DNA from: Paludibacter sp.
GTDB taxonomy: Bacteria; Bacteroidota; Bacteroidia; Bacteroidales; Paludibacteraceae
Assembly: GCA_010365115.1 (NCBI GenBank)
Contig: JAAFGX010000001.1
Location: 85,139 to 149,138 of the forward strand
DNA length: 64,000 bases
Direction of reading: 5' to 3'
Shown: positions 47,483 through 57,537 of the stretch, one piece after another
How the letters are laid out: the number at the start of each line of letters is the position of its first letter
How positions within the stretch are numbered: position 1 is the stretch's first letter
The notes under the pieces: model-generated
The model's input: the letters and a program-made list of their open reading frames with translations, nothing else
What the model was told of the DNA's origin: nothing
The model's database searches: none
Position numbers and translations under genes: made by a program

Positions 47483-47518
47483 GTCTATACCGAATCGTAG
47501 TTTCGATTCGGTATAGAC
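47483..47518 (-). terminator. intrinsic terminator after the discoidin-only gene
   Basis: A perfect 14-base stem, GTCTATACCGAATC and its complement, around an eight-base loop, followed on the minus strand by a T-run. It starts seven bases past the stop codon at 47526. Confidence 0.82.
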
Positions 47519-47525
47519 AAAGAAA

Positions 47526-48986
47526 TTATTTCACTGACAATTTGAAGTTTTTAACTCCATTATCAGTAGAAATTGATATACAGTACAGTCCACTTGCTAA
47601 TCCATTGCGGTTAATAGTGATATTATTACTATCAGTTACTCTTTTTGACATAACTTCTTTACCATTCATGTCAATTAATTTGAGTGTAATATTGCGTTCA
47701 TTTTCGAAACCGCTAAGTTTAACTACAGCATTACCATTAGTTAACGGATTTGGATATACAGAAACATTACCAGCTAAAGTGTTCTTTACGCCTGTTGAAG
47801 CATCAAACCAGAAAGAAAGTTCAGCTGGATTACCACCACCCCAATCATCTCTAGAGAAAGCACCATAACGAAATACTTTTTTCGTTACATTTATTAGAAC
47901 AGTTGTAAGTTTTCCTGAAGTAATTGCTGCTGGGAAAGTATATAAGGTATCTGGATTTATTGGTTTATTCAGCGCATCAATTGCATTAAAACCAATAATA
48001 CAAGCTCCTTGTATACGATCAGGTCGGTCAGAGCGAGGAGCAATCTTCAGTTTCGTAATAGGTTTAGTATTCGTAACACCAAAATCTAACCCAACCCAGT
48101 TGTTCGCATTGGTTGGTGGATCAAAAAATGTACTTAAATCACCATCGAATGCAGCAGTAACTGTTGTCTCAGGAACGTTGCCGTACGAACCCACTGTACC
48201 GACAATTGCACCTGTTAATTTAACTGCAGTTTCCGCCGATGGATCTACTTTAACTTCAATAAAGTTAAGAATATCAGCATCTGCCACACTGGTAGCATAA
48301 ATAATGGCTGTACCTTCACCTACACAAGTAACTTCGCCCAACGCTGAAACTTTAGCAATTTTATCATCGCTTGAGATCCATGTAACTTTTTGATTTGATG
48401 TGTTTGCAGGAACAAAAACAGCCGATAATTGTGCAACAGCATCTACTTGGTAAGTTGTTGCACTCGAAGTAATTGATAATGCTGTTGGCGATACTAAAGC
48501 TGCATTCGTCCAAAATTCTAATTCAGCGATATTACAGAAACTCCACTGTCCGGGTGTCAGTAAACGTACATATCTGTAAGCTGCAGCGTTCACAATAGGA
48601 ATAACTGAAAGTTGATCAGCTAAATAACCAGCAGGATCAGCAGCAATAAACAAGTCAACAGCATCGCTAAAATCTGCCTTACTTGCTCCCTGAATTTTGG
48701 CACTATTAATACGACCTCCCTGATCTTTACGAGGGGCCAGTTTTACAGTAGACACTACAATTGGTGAACCTAAGTCTAATCCAAGCCAACCACCGGTTCC
48801 TACTGTACTTTCGAAGAAAGTAGAGAAGTTACCATCAAATGCATTTTGAGTTGGATTACCTGAATCTGGAGCTGAACTAACAGTTGGTCCTTCGAGTTTT
48901 CGTTCGGCATTTGTCATACCGCTTACATTGATTACATTCATACCCACAAAAGCAAGTACTACTAAAAGAAGACGATTTGTTTTCAT
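47526..48986 (-). CDS. secreted discoidin/Ig-like glycan-binding protein with T9SS domain
   Basis: A 486-residue protein with no enzyme domain. Signal peptide; discoidin 1 about 27-160 ([36 protein letters not shown]); Big_2 about 165-250 ([20 protein letters not shown]); discoidin 2 about 255-395 ([20 protein letters not shown]); T9SS domain about 405-486 ([20 protein letters not shown]). It has the same modules as the neighbouring Rossmann-like protein minus the N-terminal domain. It is likely a surface glycan-binding protein, in the place often held by SusE/F-type proteins in Bacteroides loci. Confidence 0.75.
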   Translation of the reverse strand: MKTNRLLLVVLAFVGMNVINVSGMTNAERKLEGPTVSSAPDSGNPTQNAFDGNFSTFFESTVGTGGWLGLDLGSPIVVSTVKLAPRKDQGGRINSAKIQGASKADFSDAVDLFIAADPAGYLADQLSVIPIVNAAAYRYVRLLTPGQWSFCNIAELEFWTNAALVSPTALSITSSATTYQVDAVAQLSAVFVPANTSNQKVTWISSDDKIAKVSALGEVTCVGEGTAIIYATSVADADILNFIEVKVDPSAETAVKLTGAIVGTVGSYGNVPETTVTAAFDGDLSTFFDPPTNANNWVGLDFGVTNTKPITKLKIAPRSDRPDRIQGACIIGFNAIDALNKPINPDTLYTFPAAITSGKLTTVLINVTKKVFRYGAFSRDDWGGGNPAELSFWFDASTGVKNTLAGNVSVYPNPLTNGNAVVKLSGFENERNITLKLIDMNGKEVMSKRVTDSNNITINRNGLASGLYCISISTDNGVKNFKLSVK

Positions 48987-49063
48987 TTTTTTTGATTTTT
49001 AAGTAAAAAATTTATTGAATTATTATTATTAAAAATTAGTGAGACATTTTAATTGACATTACA

Positions 49064-50980
49064 TTATTTTTTTTTCAATACTACACATGCACCACCTCCT
49101 GGGGCTAATTTTAAATTTATTTTGTTTGTTGATGTGAGTTTTATGTTTTGAACTTTAAGTGTTTCTCTATTGGTAAGATAGTGACCATTTTCAGCATCTT
49201 GAATAATAGTTACATCATAAGAACCAGCTTCCAAAAACTGTAGAGAAACTGTTAACTTGCGCCCTATTTCGTTAGTTGCAGCAGCTATTAACCATACATC
49301 ATCTGCTGACTTGCGAGCCATTACAATATATTCTCCTATTTTGCCATCCAATGTTTTACTTTCCTTCCAGGGCATTTTTTGCGATGCAATAAATCGAAGT
49401 AAATCGGGATACTTACGATAGTATTCCGGTATATCGGGTATAACAGTTGCTCCCGAGAAGACAATGAGTGTACGGGCTGCTTCCGAAACCAGAGTTGAAG
49501 GTACTGGTTGGTTCTCATCAACCCTTGTTGTATTTCCCTGCCTGAGGTCGAACATACCATTGTTCATATCAATGGGTCCTGCTATCATATTTACAAAAAC
49601 CGAAGTAAGAAACGTTTTAGGCTGAAAAACGCGATGCGCATCAAGCTGTGCCTGACAATATTCTCGCGTCAAAGCATTAGGGAAGGTTCGCATTTGACCA
49701 TAAGGATGAACAGGGCCATCATGAAAATTGCATAACAATTTATTTTGAGCACAAATTTCTGTGATTTTGCGAGTCCAACTATTTTTTTCGGCAGGCGAAC
49801 CTTGCATAAATCCATATTTAATACCTGCTGCGCCCCAATCGCTATATTGTTTCAATGTTTTTTCAATAGGGAATTTTCTACCCCCAACATCGTTTAGATA
49901 TAACCATACTCCGATATTTTTTTCGTTGGCATATTGAATAATCTTCTGAACATCATTCGCCTTATCTCCATTTATTGGATCAGAATCGGTCTCGTGTTCA
50001 GGACCATACCAGTTGGCATCCAATATTAGATGTTTGATATTATTTTCAGCCGCAAAATCAACCATTCTTACCCACGATGGATAATTCATCGAGTATTTAA
50101 AATCATCAACTACGGCTCCGTCAATTCTCCAATCCCAAACAGCAACACCAGGCTTTACCCACGAAAAATCACTTTTTGGTTCTGGATTAAGTAATTCAAG
50201 CAAGTGTGAGTCAACTAAAGCACCTACCGTTTCGCCATACATTATTGTTCTCCAAGCCGTATGATAGCCAGCAGTTAGTTTTGTTAACGCAGATGCAACT
50301 GAAAAGCTCGTGCTACCTCTTTCCGATCGTAAAATCAAAGGTTCACCCATTTCCAAATCGGCTTCATGAATTGCAAGGTATGTTTTTTTATCTGCTTCAA
50401 TGGTCATTACAGGCATTCTTTGTCCACTACTCCAACTTAATTTCTCAGGTCCGATATTATGATGTTCAAAATTATAAAACCAGGCAGTATAGTCGCCTGC
50501 AAAATTGAATTTTGTCAACTCGGCAGTGGCAGTCATATCTTTCTTTTCAGTATCTGGAATAAGGTATCTAAAAGCTACACCATCGTTATATGCACGAACC
50601 TGTAAACTCAAACTACTCAACTTGTATTTGTGTATTGAAGTAAAACTGAAAATCATTTCATTGTATTCCTCTTTTACAATTGTTCTTTTTCCCCAAATGG
50701 GTTTCCAATCAGAACTTATCGAAGTACGACTGACTTCATTTATCACCCATTCTTTTGAAGGAATCACTTCATTCCCATTTTCAAATCCAAGCGTTGAATG
50801 ATTGATGAAAAGTTTATTGTTAACTGATAAATTATAGCTAAGTTCACCTTCTTTGTCAAAACTTAGAGTGATACATAGCTTAGCATTTGGCGACTTCAAG
50901 GCTTGTACATTCTGTGTAGTTACGGTTTGAAAACTGCAGGCTGCAAGAATTATAAAATATGTAAATAAATAGCGTGTCAT
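49064..50980 (-). CDS. GH97 alpha-glycosidase, lipoprotein-like
   Basis: About 638 residues with a signal sequence containing a possible lipobox (LAACS). Full GH97 build: N-terminal beta-sandwich (SPNAKLCITLSFDKEGELSY), barrel (KPGVAVWDWRIDGAVVDD, LILDANWYGPE), NMIAGPIDMNNGMFDL, and a C-terminal domain (GKIGEYIVMARKSADDVWLI). The motif WGAAGIKYGFMQG has Gly where retaining GH97 alpha-galactosidases have a nucleophile Asp, so the inverting SusB-like alpha-glucosidase type is more likely. It is the first gene after susD, behind a terminator-like hairpin. The start is ATG 50980; TTG 50986 also fits. Confidence 0.88.
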   Translation of the reverse strand: MTRYLFTYFIILAACSFQTVTTQNVQALKSPNAKLCITLSFDKEGELSYNLSVNNKLFINHSTLGFENGNEVIPSKEWVINEVSRTSISSDWKPIWGKRTIVKEEYNEMIFSFTSIHKYKLSSLSLQVRAYNDGVAFRYLIPDTEKKDMTATAELTKFNFAGDYTAWFYNFEHHNIGPEKLSWSSGQRMPVMTIEADKKTYLAIHEADLEMGEPLILRSERGSTSFSVASALTKLTAGYHTAWRTIMYGETVGALVDSHLLELLNPEPKSDFSWVKPGVAVWDWRIDGAVVDDFKYSMNYPSWVRMVDFAAENNIKHLILDANWYGPEHETDSDPINGDKANDVQKIIQYANEKNIGVWLYLNDVGGRKFPIEKTLKQYSDWGAAGIKYGFMQGSPAEKNSWTRKITEICAQNKLLCNFHDGPVHPYGQMRTFPNALTREYCQAQLDAHRVFQPKTFLTSVFVNMIAGPIDMNNGMFDLRQGNTTRVDENQPVPSTLVSEAARTLIVFSGATVIPDIPEYYRKYPDLLRFIASQKMPWKESKTLDGKIGEYIVMARKSADDVWLIAAATNEIGRKLTVSLQFLEAGSYDVTIIQDAENGHYLTNRETLKVQNIKLTSTNKINLKLAPGGGACVVLKKK

Positions 50981-51374
50981 CGTCAAATAGTTTTATTGAA
51001 TTTATTGAATTGTAAGCGAAAATGGCTTGTCGTCTTTCTCAATTGCTCTGTTTTTTTTCAGGTTGATTATTCAAAACAAATTGAATAACTCCACCATTCA
51101 CTATGTCTTTATAACTTTTATTAAGAGACTATAAACAGCTGCTTATCTGAAACTTGAATCACAAACTCAGTAATAATATCATTTTTTAGGCATACGAATA
51201 GCTATGTCTACTATTTTTGCGAAAAAACCGCATACGCAAAATATAAAATTATTTTTCCTAAAATGATTCAGTTAATATCGGAAAATAATTACACCTAAAA
51301 ATTGAGGATTTGAGCTTTTAATAAATGTAATCCGAAGATTCTAAGCAGAATCTTTCGGATTACATTCTGCTAAA
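50981..51374. other. susD-GH97 intergenic region
   Basis: About 390 AT-rich bases without a gene. It contains a hairpin after susD (51326-51364), a TATATTTT element on the minus strand near 51235-51248 that could be a promoter for GH97, a TATTTTTG on the plus strand (51212-51219), and a small inverted repeat ATTTTTGCG...CGCAAAATA spanning about 51212-51243. Nothing else is recognised. Confidence 0.5.
51326..51364 (-). terminator. hairpin terminator/attenuator after susD
   Basis: Stem TGTAATCCGAAGATTCT with its complement (one bulged base) and a four-base AAGC loop, 11 bases past the susD stop. The downstream minus-strand sequence is T-rich (TTTATT). It could lower expression of the enzymes relative to SusC/SusD. 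Confidence 0.75.
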
Positions 51375-52889
51375 TTATTCCCAAACGTTTTGAGTTAACA
51401 ATTTATTTATATCAATTTCAGACTGAGGAATTGGCATATACCGTTTCACTTCAGGAATCCCAACTGTTGATAAATCAGGAGTGGTGCGGATCAAATCATA
51501 CCAGCCTTTTCCTTCAAAGAAATATTCCAATTTTCGCTCTTTGTAAATTGTTAATCTGAAATCATCTTTCGATAAACCGGCTAAGTCTTTCGAATTATCA
51601 GTTACACCAAAGTTGCGTTTTCTGAGCAAGTTTATAGCACTATATGCATCTGGTGTTGGTCCACTAATTTCATTCAATGCTTCGGCTTTTATAAGTAGTG
51701 CATCTGAGTATTTATAAACACTTGTATTGCTGGCATCCCATGACCAAGGAGCCTCAGCTTGACCAGTTGTTCTCCATTTACAAATAAAATAATACTTTAA
51801 TGTTGGGTTTACTTTATTCAATGGGCTGATTTTATTCAACGTTGTAGTAGTTCCATCAATAATATCATCACCATAAAGAAATGAAGTTGGGAATGTCCAA
51901 GCTTTACGTAAATCGCCAGCTTCGTACCACGAAATTACTACTGGTTTAGCCACATACGATTCAGTACCGTGCACTTTTTTACCTGTTCCGGAAAATTTCA
52001 AATATGGACAGCTAGAATGATGTAAGCGTTGGCCAGGATCAATATGATTGTTGAAGCTAATTTCGTACAGAATTTCTTTTGTTTTATATTTATACTCAAA
52101 AAGATAAAGTGATTCAATTTTAGTTTCTAATCCATATTTAGGCTCATCTATAACTTTCTGTGCATATTTAGCCGCATTTGTCCAGTCTTTACGGGTCAAA
52201 TAAGCATCCGCCAAAGCACAAAATCCTCCACCAAGAATAATTCGACCGCCATCTGCAGCTGCATTTGTTACCGACAATTTAATTACTGGATTTTCTTCTC
52301 CACATGCTGTTCTGAAATCTTTAATTAGGGATGTATACATATCATCAATGGATGATTTTGCTAAATATACATCGTTTACACCTGCGGTTGCCTTTAATGG
52401 AAGTGGAGCTGAACCAAAATTTCGTACCAAAGTATATTTGTACATTCCACGCATAAAATATGCTTCGCCCAGTGTTCGTGTTTGCATGGCATCCGTAAAA
52501 TTTGCTTTTTTGCCTTCTACCTTCTCAATAAACACGTTACAGGCCTCAATCCCTTGATAAATCCGACGCCAAGTAGTGTTAATCATACCATCGGTTGGTG
52601 TGTAAATAAACTTACTTAACGATTCCTGAGTACTTCTTTCAGTAGATAAATCCCCAAAAGTCATATATGGTAATCTTATCTCAAGAAGTCTAAATAGGGA
52701 GCCTGATTCATGATCTCTATACAATTGATTCATATCAGCATAACAAGCATTTACTGCTTTTTCTAAGTCATCGTTCGTAGTATAAAAATTTGCAGTAGTT
52801 TTTACACCCATCGTTTGCTCCTGTAAAAAATCGGAGCAGGAGTATAATAGAACAGTAGTTAGTGCTATTAACAATATCTTTATTTTCAT
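51375..52889 (-). CDS. SusD/RagB-family glycan-binding lipoprotein
   Basis: A 504-residue outer-membrane lipoprotein (lipobox LLYSC, followed by SDFLQEQ). Typical SusD features: the N-terminal TTANFYTTNDDLEKAVNACY segment, the TPR-like helical core (LGEAYFMRGMYKYTLVRNFG, ADAYLTRKDWTNAAKYAQKV), and the C-terminal AINLLRKRN, RLTIYKERKLEYFFEGKGWY and YMPIPQSEID. It forms the lid of the SusC transporter and binds oligosaccharides at the surface. It lies 26 bases after susC. Confidence 0.95.
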   Translation of the reverse strand: MKIKILLIALTTVLLYSCSDFLQEQTMGVKTTANFYTTNDDLEKAVNACYADMNQLYRDHESGSLFRLLEIRLPYMTFGDLSTERSTQESLSKFIYTPTDGMINTTWRRIYQGIEACNVFIEKVEGKKANFTDAMQTRTLGEAYFMRGMYKYTLVRNFGSAPLPLKATAGVNDVYLAKSSIDDMYTSLIKDFRTACGEENPVIKLSVTNAAADGGRIILGGGFCALADAYLTRKDWTNAAKYAQKVIDEPKYGLETKIESLYLFEYKYKTKEILYEISFNNHIDPGQRLHHSSCPYLKFSGTGKKVHGTESYVAKPVVISWYEAGDLRKAWTFPTSFLYGDDIIDGTTTTLNKISPLNKVNPTLKYYFICKWRTTGQAEAPWSWDASNTSVYKYSDALLIKAEALNEISGPTPDAYSAINLLRKRNFGVTDNSKDLAGLSKDDFRLTIYKERKLEYFFEGKGWYDLIRTTPDLSTVGIPEVKRYMPIPQSEIDINKLLTQNVWE

Positions 52890-52914
52890 ATTATTTATTT
52901 TTAAATTAGATTAT

Positions 52915-55900
52915 TTATAAGGTTGCATTAATTCCAATAGATAATGTCCTAGGAATTGGATAATTGCTATATGAATCAGGATCCAGACCAGTGTATTTCG
53001 TAATTGTTATCAAATTGTCGATAGCAACCGAAAATTTCAAATTGCTCATACTTAATTTTGATGCAATTTTTGCTGGTAGGCTATATCCAATCTGTAAGTT
53101 ACGAAGTCTAATATAGGATGCATCTTCCATGTAATAGTCGTTATTTCCACCTCCGTAATTATTACTTCTGCTCTGTGTAGGTCGTTCAATATTGGTGTTT
53201 TGATTATCAGGTGTCCAATAATTCAATGCCACTTTTCCAACATTGCCTTTACCGCCAACTCCTTCTAACCAAGTTTTATCCCAGTTAATGGTTTTGTTGC
53301 CATAAGACCCCTGAAACAAGAAGTTACATTCAATACTTTTGTATGAAATGCTATTAGAGATACTTGCAATAAATTTCGGAAATGAATAACCTATAATTGT
53401 ACGATCATAATCATTAATTTTGCCATCAGGTGCTGTTGCAGTTTTGGTTCCATCTGGATTATTAATGGGTGTACCTGCAAGGTCAACATATTTACGATCA
53501 CCTGGAAATGCTCCTAATTGTTGAGTAAGCAATGGATCACCAACGCTAAATAATCCATCGGTTTTGTATCCATAAATGGTTCCCAATGGCTCACCCACTC
53601 TCAACAAAGATCCACCGTTAATTACTTCAGTTAATCCATCTCTTAATTTTACTACTTTATTAAAGTTCTGAGAGAAAATAAAGTTAGTTGTCCAATTAAA
53701 GTCTTTTTTAGAAATATTTCTAGTTGTAAGTGTTATTTCGTAACCGTTATTACTAACAGCACCCACGTTTTTAGTGATTGAACTATAACCCGATGTCAAC
53801 GGTATAGGAAGATTATAAAGCAAATCTGTTGTATTCTTCACATAAAAATCGGTATTTAATGAGATTCTATTTTGAAATAATCCCAAATCAAAACCAACAT
53901 TCAATTGTCTTGTTTTTTCCCATGATAAATCAGGATTTGGAATTCTGTCTGGAACAACGCCCCAAGCCTTTATGTTATTTAAAACCCCGTTTCTTTCGCC
54001 CAAAGTAGCTAATGAATTATATAATCCAATCTCTTGACTACCGGTAATACCGTAACCTGCACGGAATTTTAGGCTTGAAATAGTTTTGATTGATTTCATA
54101 AATGATTCTTCACTCATTACCCATGCTCCTGATGCAGCTGGGAAATAACCCCATTTATTATTAGCTCCAAAACGGGAGGATCCATCCGCACGCATTGACA
54201 CCGTTAAAAGGTATTTGCTATCAAAACTATAATTTATCCTACCTAAAAACGAAGCCATAGACCATTGATTTCCACCTACGTTTTTACCTCGTGCTAAATC
54301 CTGATATTTATCTCCACTAAAGGTATAAAATCCGGTATTGTCATTCAAATACTCAGCTCTAAGTGATGCATTATCTGTACGATAACGCTCGGCAGTTTGT
54401 CCAATTACGGCGTTTATTGAATGTTTGTTAAATGATTTTACATAAGACAAAGTATTTTCATTTATCCAATCCATCACATTACTATATGCAACAAAACCTA
54501 CACCCACTGTATTGTAACCATTTGTTTTATTATACATCTGATAACGTGAATCATCCATATCAATACCAAGCATTGTTTTAAACTTCAGCCCAGGTAATAA
54601 TGTAATTTCAGCAAAAGTATTTCCAAAAAAACGATTCACGGTAGACACATCGGAAGCGAGGTTAATAGATGCCATCGGATTGCTTGAATTATCCAAAGCT
54701 GAAACTCCCCAACTTGTACCTGTAGTCGCATCGTTATATAAATCGTAATACTGACTGTTTGGACGATCTACATAAATATTGTTTAACAGAACTGGGAAAA
54801 TAGGATATGCGCCATAAGCAGCTCCAATAATACCATTTGACTTTTCATTCGAAACTCTGTGGGTACCTGTCATGTTTACTCCTAATTTTAACCATGTACT
54901 TACCTGATTTTCTAATTTAGTCTTCAAAGAGAATCTCGTATAATCAGAATTTTTTACCATTCCTTCTTGCTCAAAATAATTAGCAGAAATATTATACAAT
55001 AATCTTTCGTTTCCACCTCTGAATGCTAAATTGAAATCCTTAGTGGGAGCTAAATCCCTGAAAATCTCTGATTGCCAATTCGTATTGTACATTGGGGTCA
55101 CCAAATCACCTTTAAAATACAGGGGACGATTAGATCCTGCTAATGCAGCATTATTCATAGCGATAAAACCCACAGCGTCATTTAATTCATATTGTTTTGC
55201 TGGTTTGGCAAAGCCTAAATTTGCATTAAATTCAGTTACAGGTTTACCTAACTTACCTGATTTTGTGGTAATTAAAATTACTCCACTAGCACCGCGAGCT
55301 CCATAAATAGCTGTTGCAGATGCATCTTTGAGCACGTCAATTGTTTCTATATCGTTTGGATTAATAGCACTTAAATCGCTCACACTTTCACGACCCCCAT
55401 AAGCACTTGAGATATGGGTAGTTCCAGTATTGTCATTAATTGGCTGCCCATCAATAACATAAAGAGGGTTATTCCCTCCATTAATAGAATTTATTCCACG
55501 TACTGTTATTGAAACGCCAGCACCTGGAACTGAACTATTGTTTCTTACTTCTACACCAGCCAAACGACCTTGTAAGTTGGATACAAAATTTGAAGGTGTT
55601 CCTTGCTTAATATCCGACATTTTTACAGATGATACAGAACCGGTTAAGTCCTTTTTCTTGATTGTACCATATCCAATTACAACTACTTGGTCTAATTCGT
55701 TTACGTTTTCTGACAAAACAATATTCATGCTTTGTTTTCCATTAATTTCTTTTTGTACTGTTATATAACCAACATACGATACTTCAATTTTAGCATCAGA
55801 GGGTGCTTCCAGACTGAATTTACCATTTGCATCACTGATAGTTCCTTTTGTAGTACCTAGAATCTTTATTGTAGACCCAATGATTGGTTGACCCTTTTCA

Positions 55901-56304
55901 TCATTAACCGTTCCTGAAAGGTTAATTGAACTTGATTTGTTCGTTGATTTTTGTGGGATAAATATTGACACACTTTTGCCGTTTAACTCATAGTTTATGC
56001 CCGTATCTTTAAATAGTGTTTGAAGAATATCTTTTACACTTTTATTTGTCACGTCAATTGAAACGGTTTGTTTTAAATTAACATCATTGCTTCTAACCAG
56101 AAAGGAAAACCCAGTTTTTGATTCAATCTCATTTAAAACCTCACTCAATTGTTTGTTGGTTTGCTTAATGCTAATTTTTTGATCTTGAGCAATCACTGTT
56201 GAAAAAAACAATGATGCAAATAGCATACATAATAGCATTGGTTGGCGAAATGACCTTCGTTGAAAGATGAAGTGGCATTTCTGTTTTGTTTTTCTTTTTT
56301 CCAT
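52915..56304 (-). CDS. SusC/RagA TonB-dependent transporter with N-terminal STN domain
   Basis: A 1129-residue outer-membrane transporter. Order: signal sequence (FRQPMLLCMLFASLFFSTVI), STN secretin/TonB short domain (SIKQTNKQLSEVLNEIESKT through LNGKSVSIFIP), CarboxypepD_reg-like domain (LSGTVNDEKGQPIIGSTIKI), TonB-box/plug region (LDQVVVIGYGTIKKKDLTGS, SINGGNNPLYVIDGQPIN, IETIDVLKDASATAIYGARG) and the beta-barrel ending ISIGINATL. The STN domain is the part that signals to a FecR anti-sigma factor, matching the two fecR genes upstream. I chose the ATG at 56304; the longer frame back to 56457 would overlap fecR. Confidence 0.95.
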   Translation of the reverse strand: MEKRKTKQKCHFIFQRRSFRQPMLLCMLFASLFFSTVIAQDQKISIKQTNKQLSEVLNEIESKTGFSFLVRSNDVNLKQTVSIDVTNKSVKDILQTLFKDTGINYELNGKSVSIFIPQKSTNKSSSINLSGTVNDEKGQPIIGSTIKILGTTKGTISDANGKFSLEAPSDAKIEVSYVGYITVQKEINGKQSMNIVLSENVNELDQVVVIGYGTIKKKDLTGSVSSVKMSDIKQGTPSNFVSNLQGRLAGVEVRNNSSVPGAGVSITVRGINSINGGNNPLYVIDGQPINDNTGTTHISSAYGGRESVSDLSAINPNDIETIDVLKDASATAIYGARGASGVILITTKSGKLGKPVTEFNANLGFAKPAKQYELNDAVGFIAMNNAALAGSNRPLYFKGDLVTPMYNTNWQSEIFRDLAPTKDFNLAFRGGNERLLYNISANYFEQEGMVKNSDYTRFSLKTKLENQVSTWLKLGVNMTGTHRVSNEKSNGIIGAAYGAYPIFPVLLNNIYVDRPNSQYYDLYNDATTGTSWGVSALDNSSNPMASINLASDVSTVNRFFGNTFAEITLLPGLKFKTMLGIDMDDSRYQMYNKTNGYNTVGVGFVAYSNVMDWINENTLSYVKSFNKHSINAVIGQTAERYRTDNASLRAEYLNDNTGFYTFSGDKYQDLARGKNVGGNQWSMASFLGRINYSFDSKYLLTVSMRADGSSRFGANNKWGYFPAASGAWVMSEESFMKSIKTISSLKFRAGYGITGSQEIGLYNSLATLGERNGVLNNIKAWGVVPDRIPNPDLSWEKTRQLNVGFDLGLFQNRISLNTDFYVKNTTDLLYNLPIPLTSGYSSITKNVGAVSNNGYEITLTTRNISKKDFNWTTNFIFSQNFNKVVKLRDGLTEVINGGSLLRVGEPLGTIYGYKTDGLFSVGDPLLTQQLGAFPGDRKYVDLAGTPINNPDGTKTATAPDGKINDYDRTIIGYSFPKFIASISNSISYKSIECNFLFQGSYGNKTINWDKTWLEGVGGKGNVGKVALNYWTPDNQNTNIERPTQSRSNNYGGGNNDYYMEDASYIRLRNLQIGYSLPAKIASKLSMSNLKFSVAIDNLITITKYTGLDPDSYSNYPIPRTLSIGINATL

Positions 56305-56395
56305 TTTTGGATTTTTTTGTTTATAGAAATTAAGTATTATTGTGTAGATTTTTTTTGCATTCTGAGTATCTTTTATTTCATATTCAAATGTATTA

Positions 56396-57403
56396 TTAAT
56401 GGTTAGTAATGGTAATTGTTTTTCCGTTATATATTTTATTGTACTTTTTGTCGACATCTATGTAATCAAGAATTTTTTCGAGTTGTTGGTTTAAATCTAA
56501 GCTGCCCGAAAATAATTCTTCCTTTATTTGTTTTGAGTTAATATTAATATGAACATCAAATTTGCGTTCTAAATCCTTTGCTATATCTGCAAGCGAAGCA
56601 TCCACAAAACATAATCTTCCTGTAGTCCATAGTGATGACCTACTAGCATCAACCTTATAAGATTGAACTTCGCCACTTTTTTTATCAAATATCAGATTTT
56701 CGTCAGGAAGTAAACTTGCAATGGTTTTAACTCCATTATCTTTACAGATGTCAATCTTCCCTTCGAGTAAATTTACTTCAACAGTTGATTCATCGACATA
56801 CGATCTTGCATTAAAGACTGTACCCAGCACTTTGACCTGAATTCTGTTCAAATACACAAAAAATGGAGCGTTCGCATTTTTTTTTACTTTAAAATATCCT
56901 TCTCCTGTCAAATGAACCGTACGGTTTTTATTTCCATACGAGTTATCATATTTGAGCTTTGATCCTGAATTTAACCAAACTTCAGTGCCATCTGGCAAAA
57001 TGATTTTTGTTTGTGACCCATGAGGTACAATTGTTTCGTAACTCATCAGTTGTTTATTGGAAGTACTAAATTGCTGAACTAAATAATAGGTAGAAATTGA
57101 AGTGGAAATAATAAAAATGATAATGGCGGCAATTCTTGCAAATTGAGTAAAGAAATTGGGTCGGTTATTGAATAACAAACCTTGATTTATTTTATTTAAC
57201 AGGATTTGGTAGTTGGAGGTTTTTTGAGATTCAATCTCAGGAGTAAATGAAATAGCTCTTGTCTTAGCCATTTCGCTGTATAGAAGTTTATATTGTGGGT
57301 CGGAATTGAGAATGTCTAATAATACACGTTCTTCTTTGTCGGAAATATTCCCCGACAAATGATTGATCATTAGGTATTCAAATTGATTATTCTTGTCTTG
57401 CAT
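56396..57403 (-). CDS. FecR-type anti-sigma factor, second copy
   Basis: A 335-residue inner-membrane protein. The cytoplasmic N-terminal part (about 1-85) carries the sigma-binding region, one membrane helix is at about 88-110 (IAAIIIFIISTSISTYYLV), and then comes the periplasmic FecR domain (GSQTKIILPDGTEVWLNSGS, LTGEGYFKVKKN, VEVNLLEGKIDI) and a DUF4974-type C-terminal part (LADIAKDLERKFDVHINI, LFSGSLDLNQQLEKIL). It should receive the signal from the STN domain of SusC. It is a paralogue of the adjacent upstream gene, and both are complete. Its stop is 91 bases before the SusC ATG. Confidence 0.92.
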   Translation of the reverse strand: MQDKNNQFEYLMINHLSGNISDKEERVLLDILNSDPQYKLLYSEMAKTRAISFTPEIESQKTSNYQILLNKINQGLLFNNRPNFFTQFARIAAIIIFIISTSISTYYLVQQFSTSNKQLMSYETIVPHGSQTKIILPDGTEVWLNSGSKLKYDNSYGNKNRTVHLTGEGYFKVKKNANAPFFVYLNRIQVKVLGTVFNARSYVDESTVEVNLLEGKIDICKDNGVKTIASLLPDENLIFDKKSGEVQSYKVDASRSSLWTTGRLCFVDASLADIAKDLERKFDVHININSKQIKEELFSGSLDLNQQLEKILDYIDVDKKYNKIYNGKTITITNH

Positions 57404-57537
57404 TAGATTTGGTCAGATCGCTTTAGCTGCTCTCTATAACTATATACACATTTCGACAAGAAAACATTTAGGCTATTACGAAAATATTTTCATTTATTTT
57501 CAAATGAATAAAAAGGACAACAAAACAGAAACTAAAA

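Noticed and set aside
52915..56457. Longer start for SusC at 56457
   Set aside because: It would put about 50 residues before the signal sequence and overlap the fecR gene; the ATG at 56304 is followed directly by the export signal.
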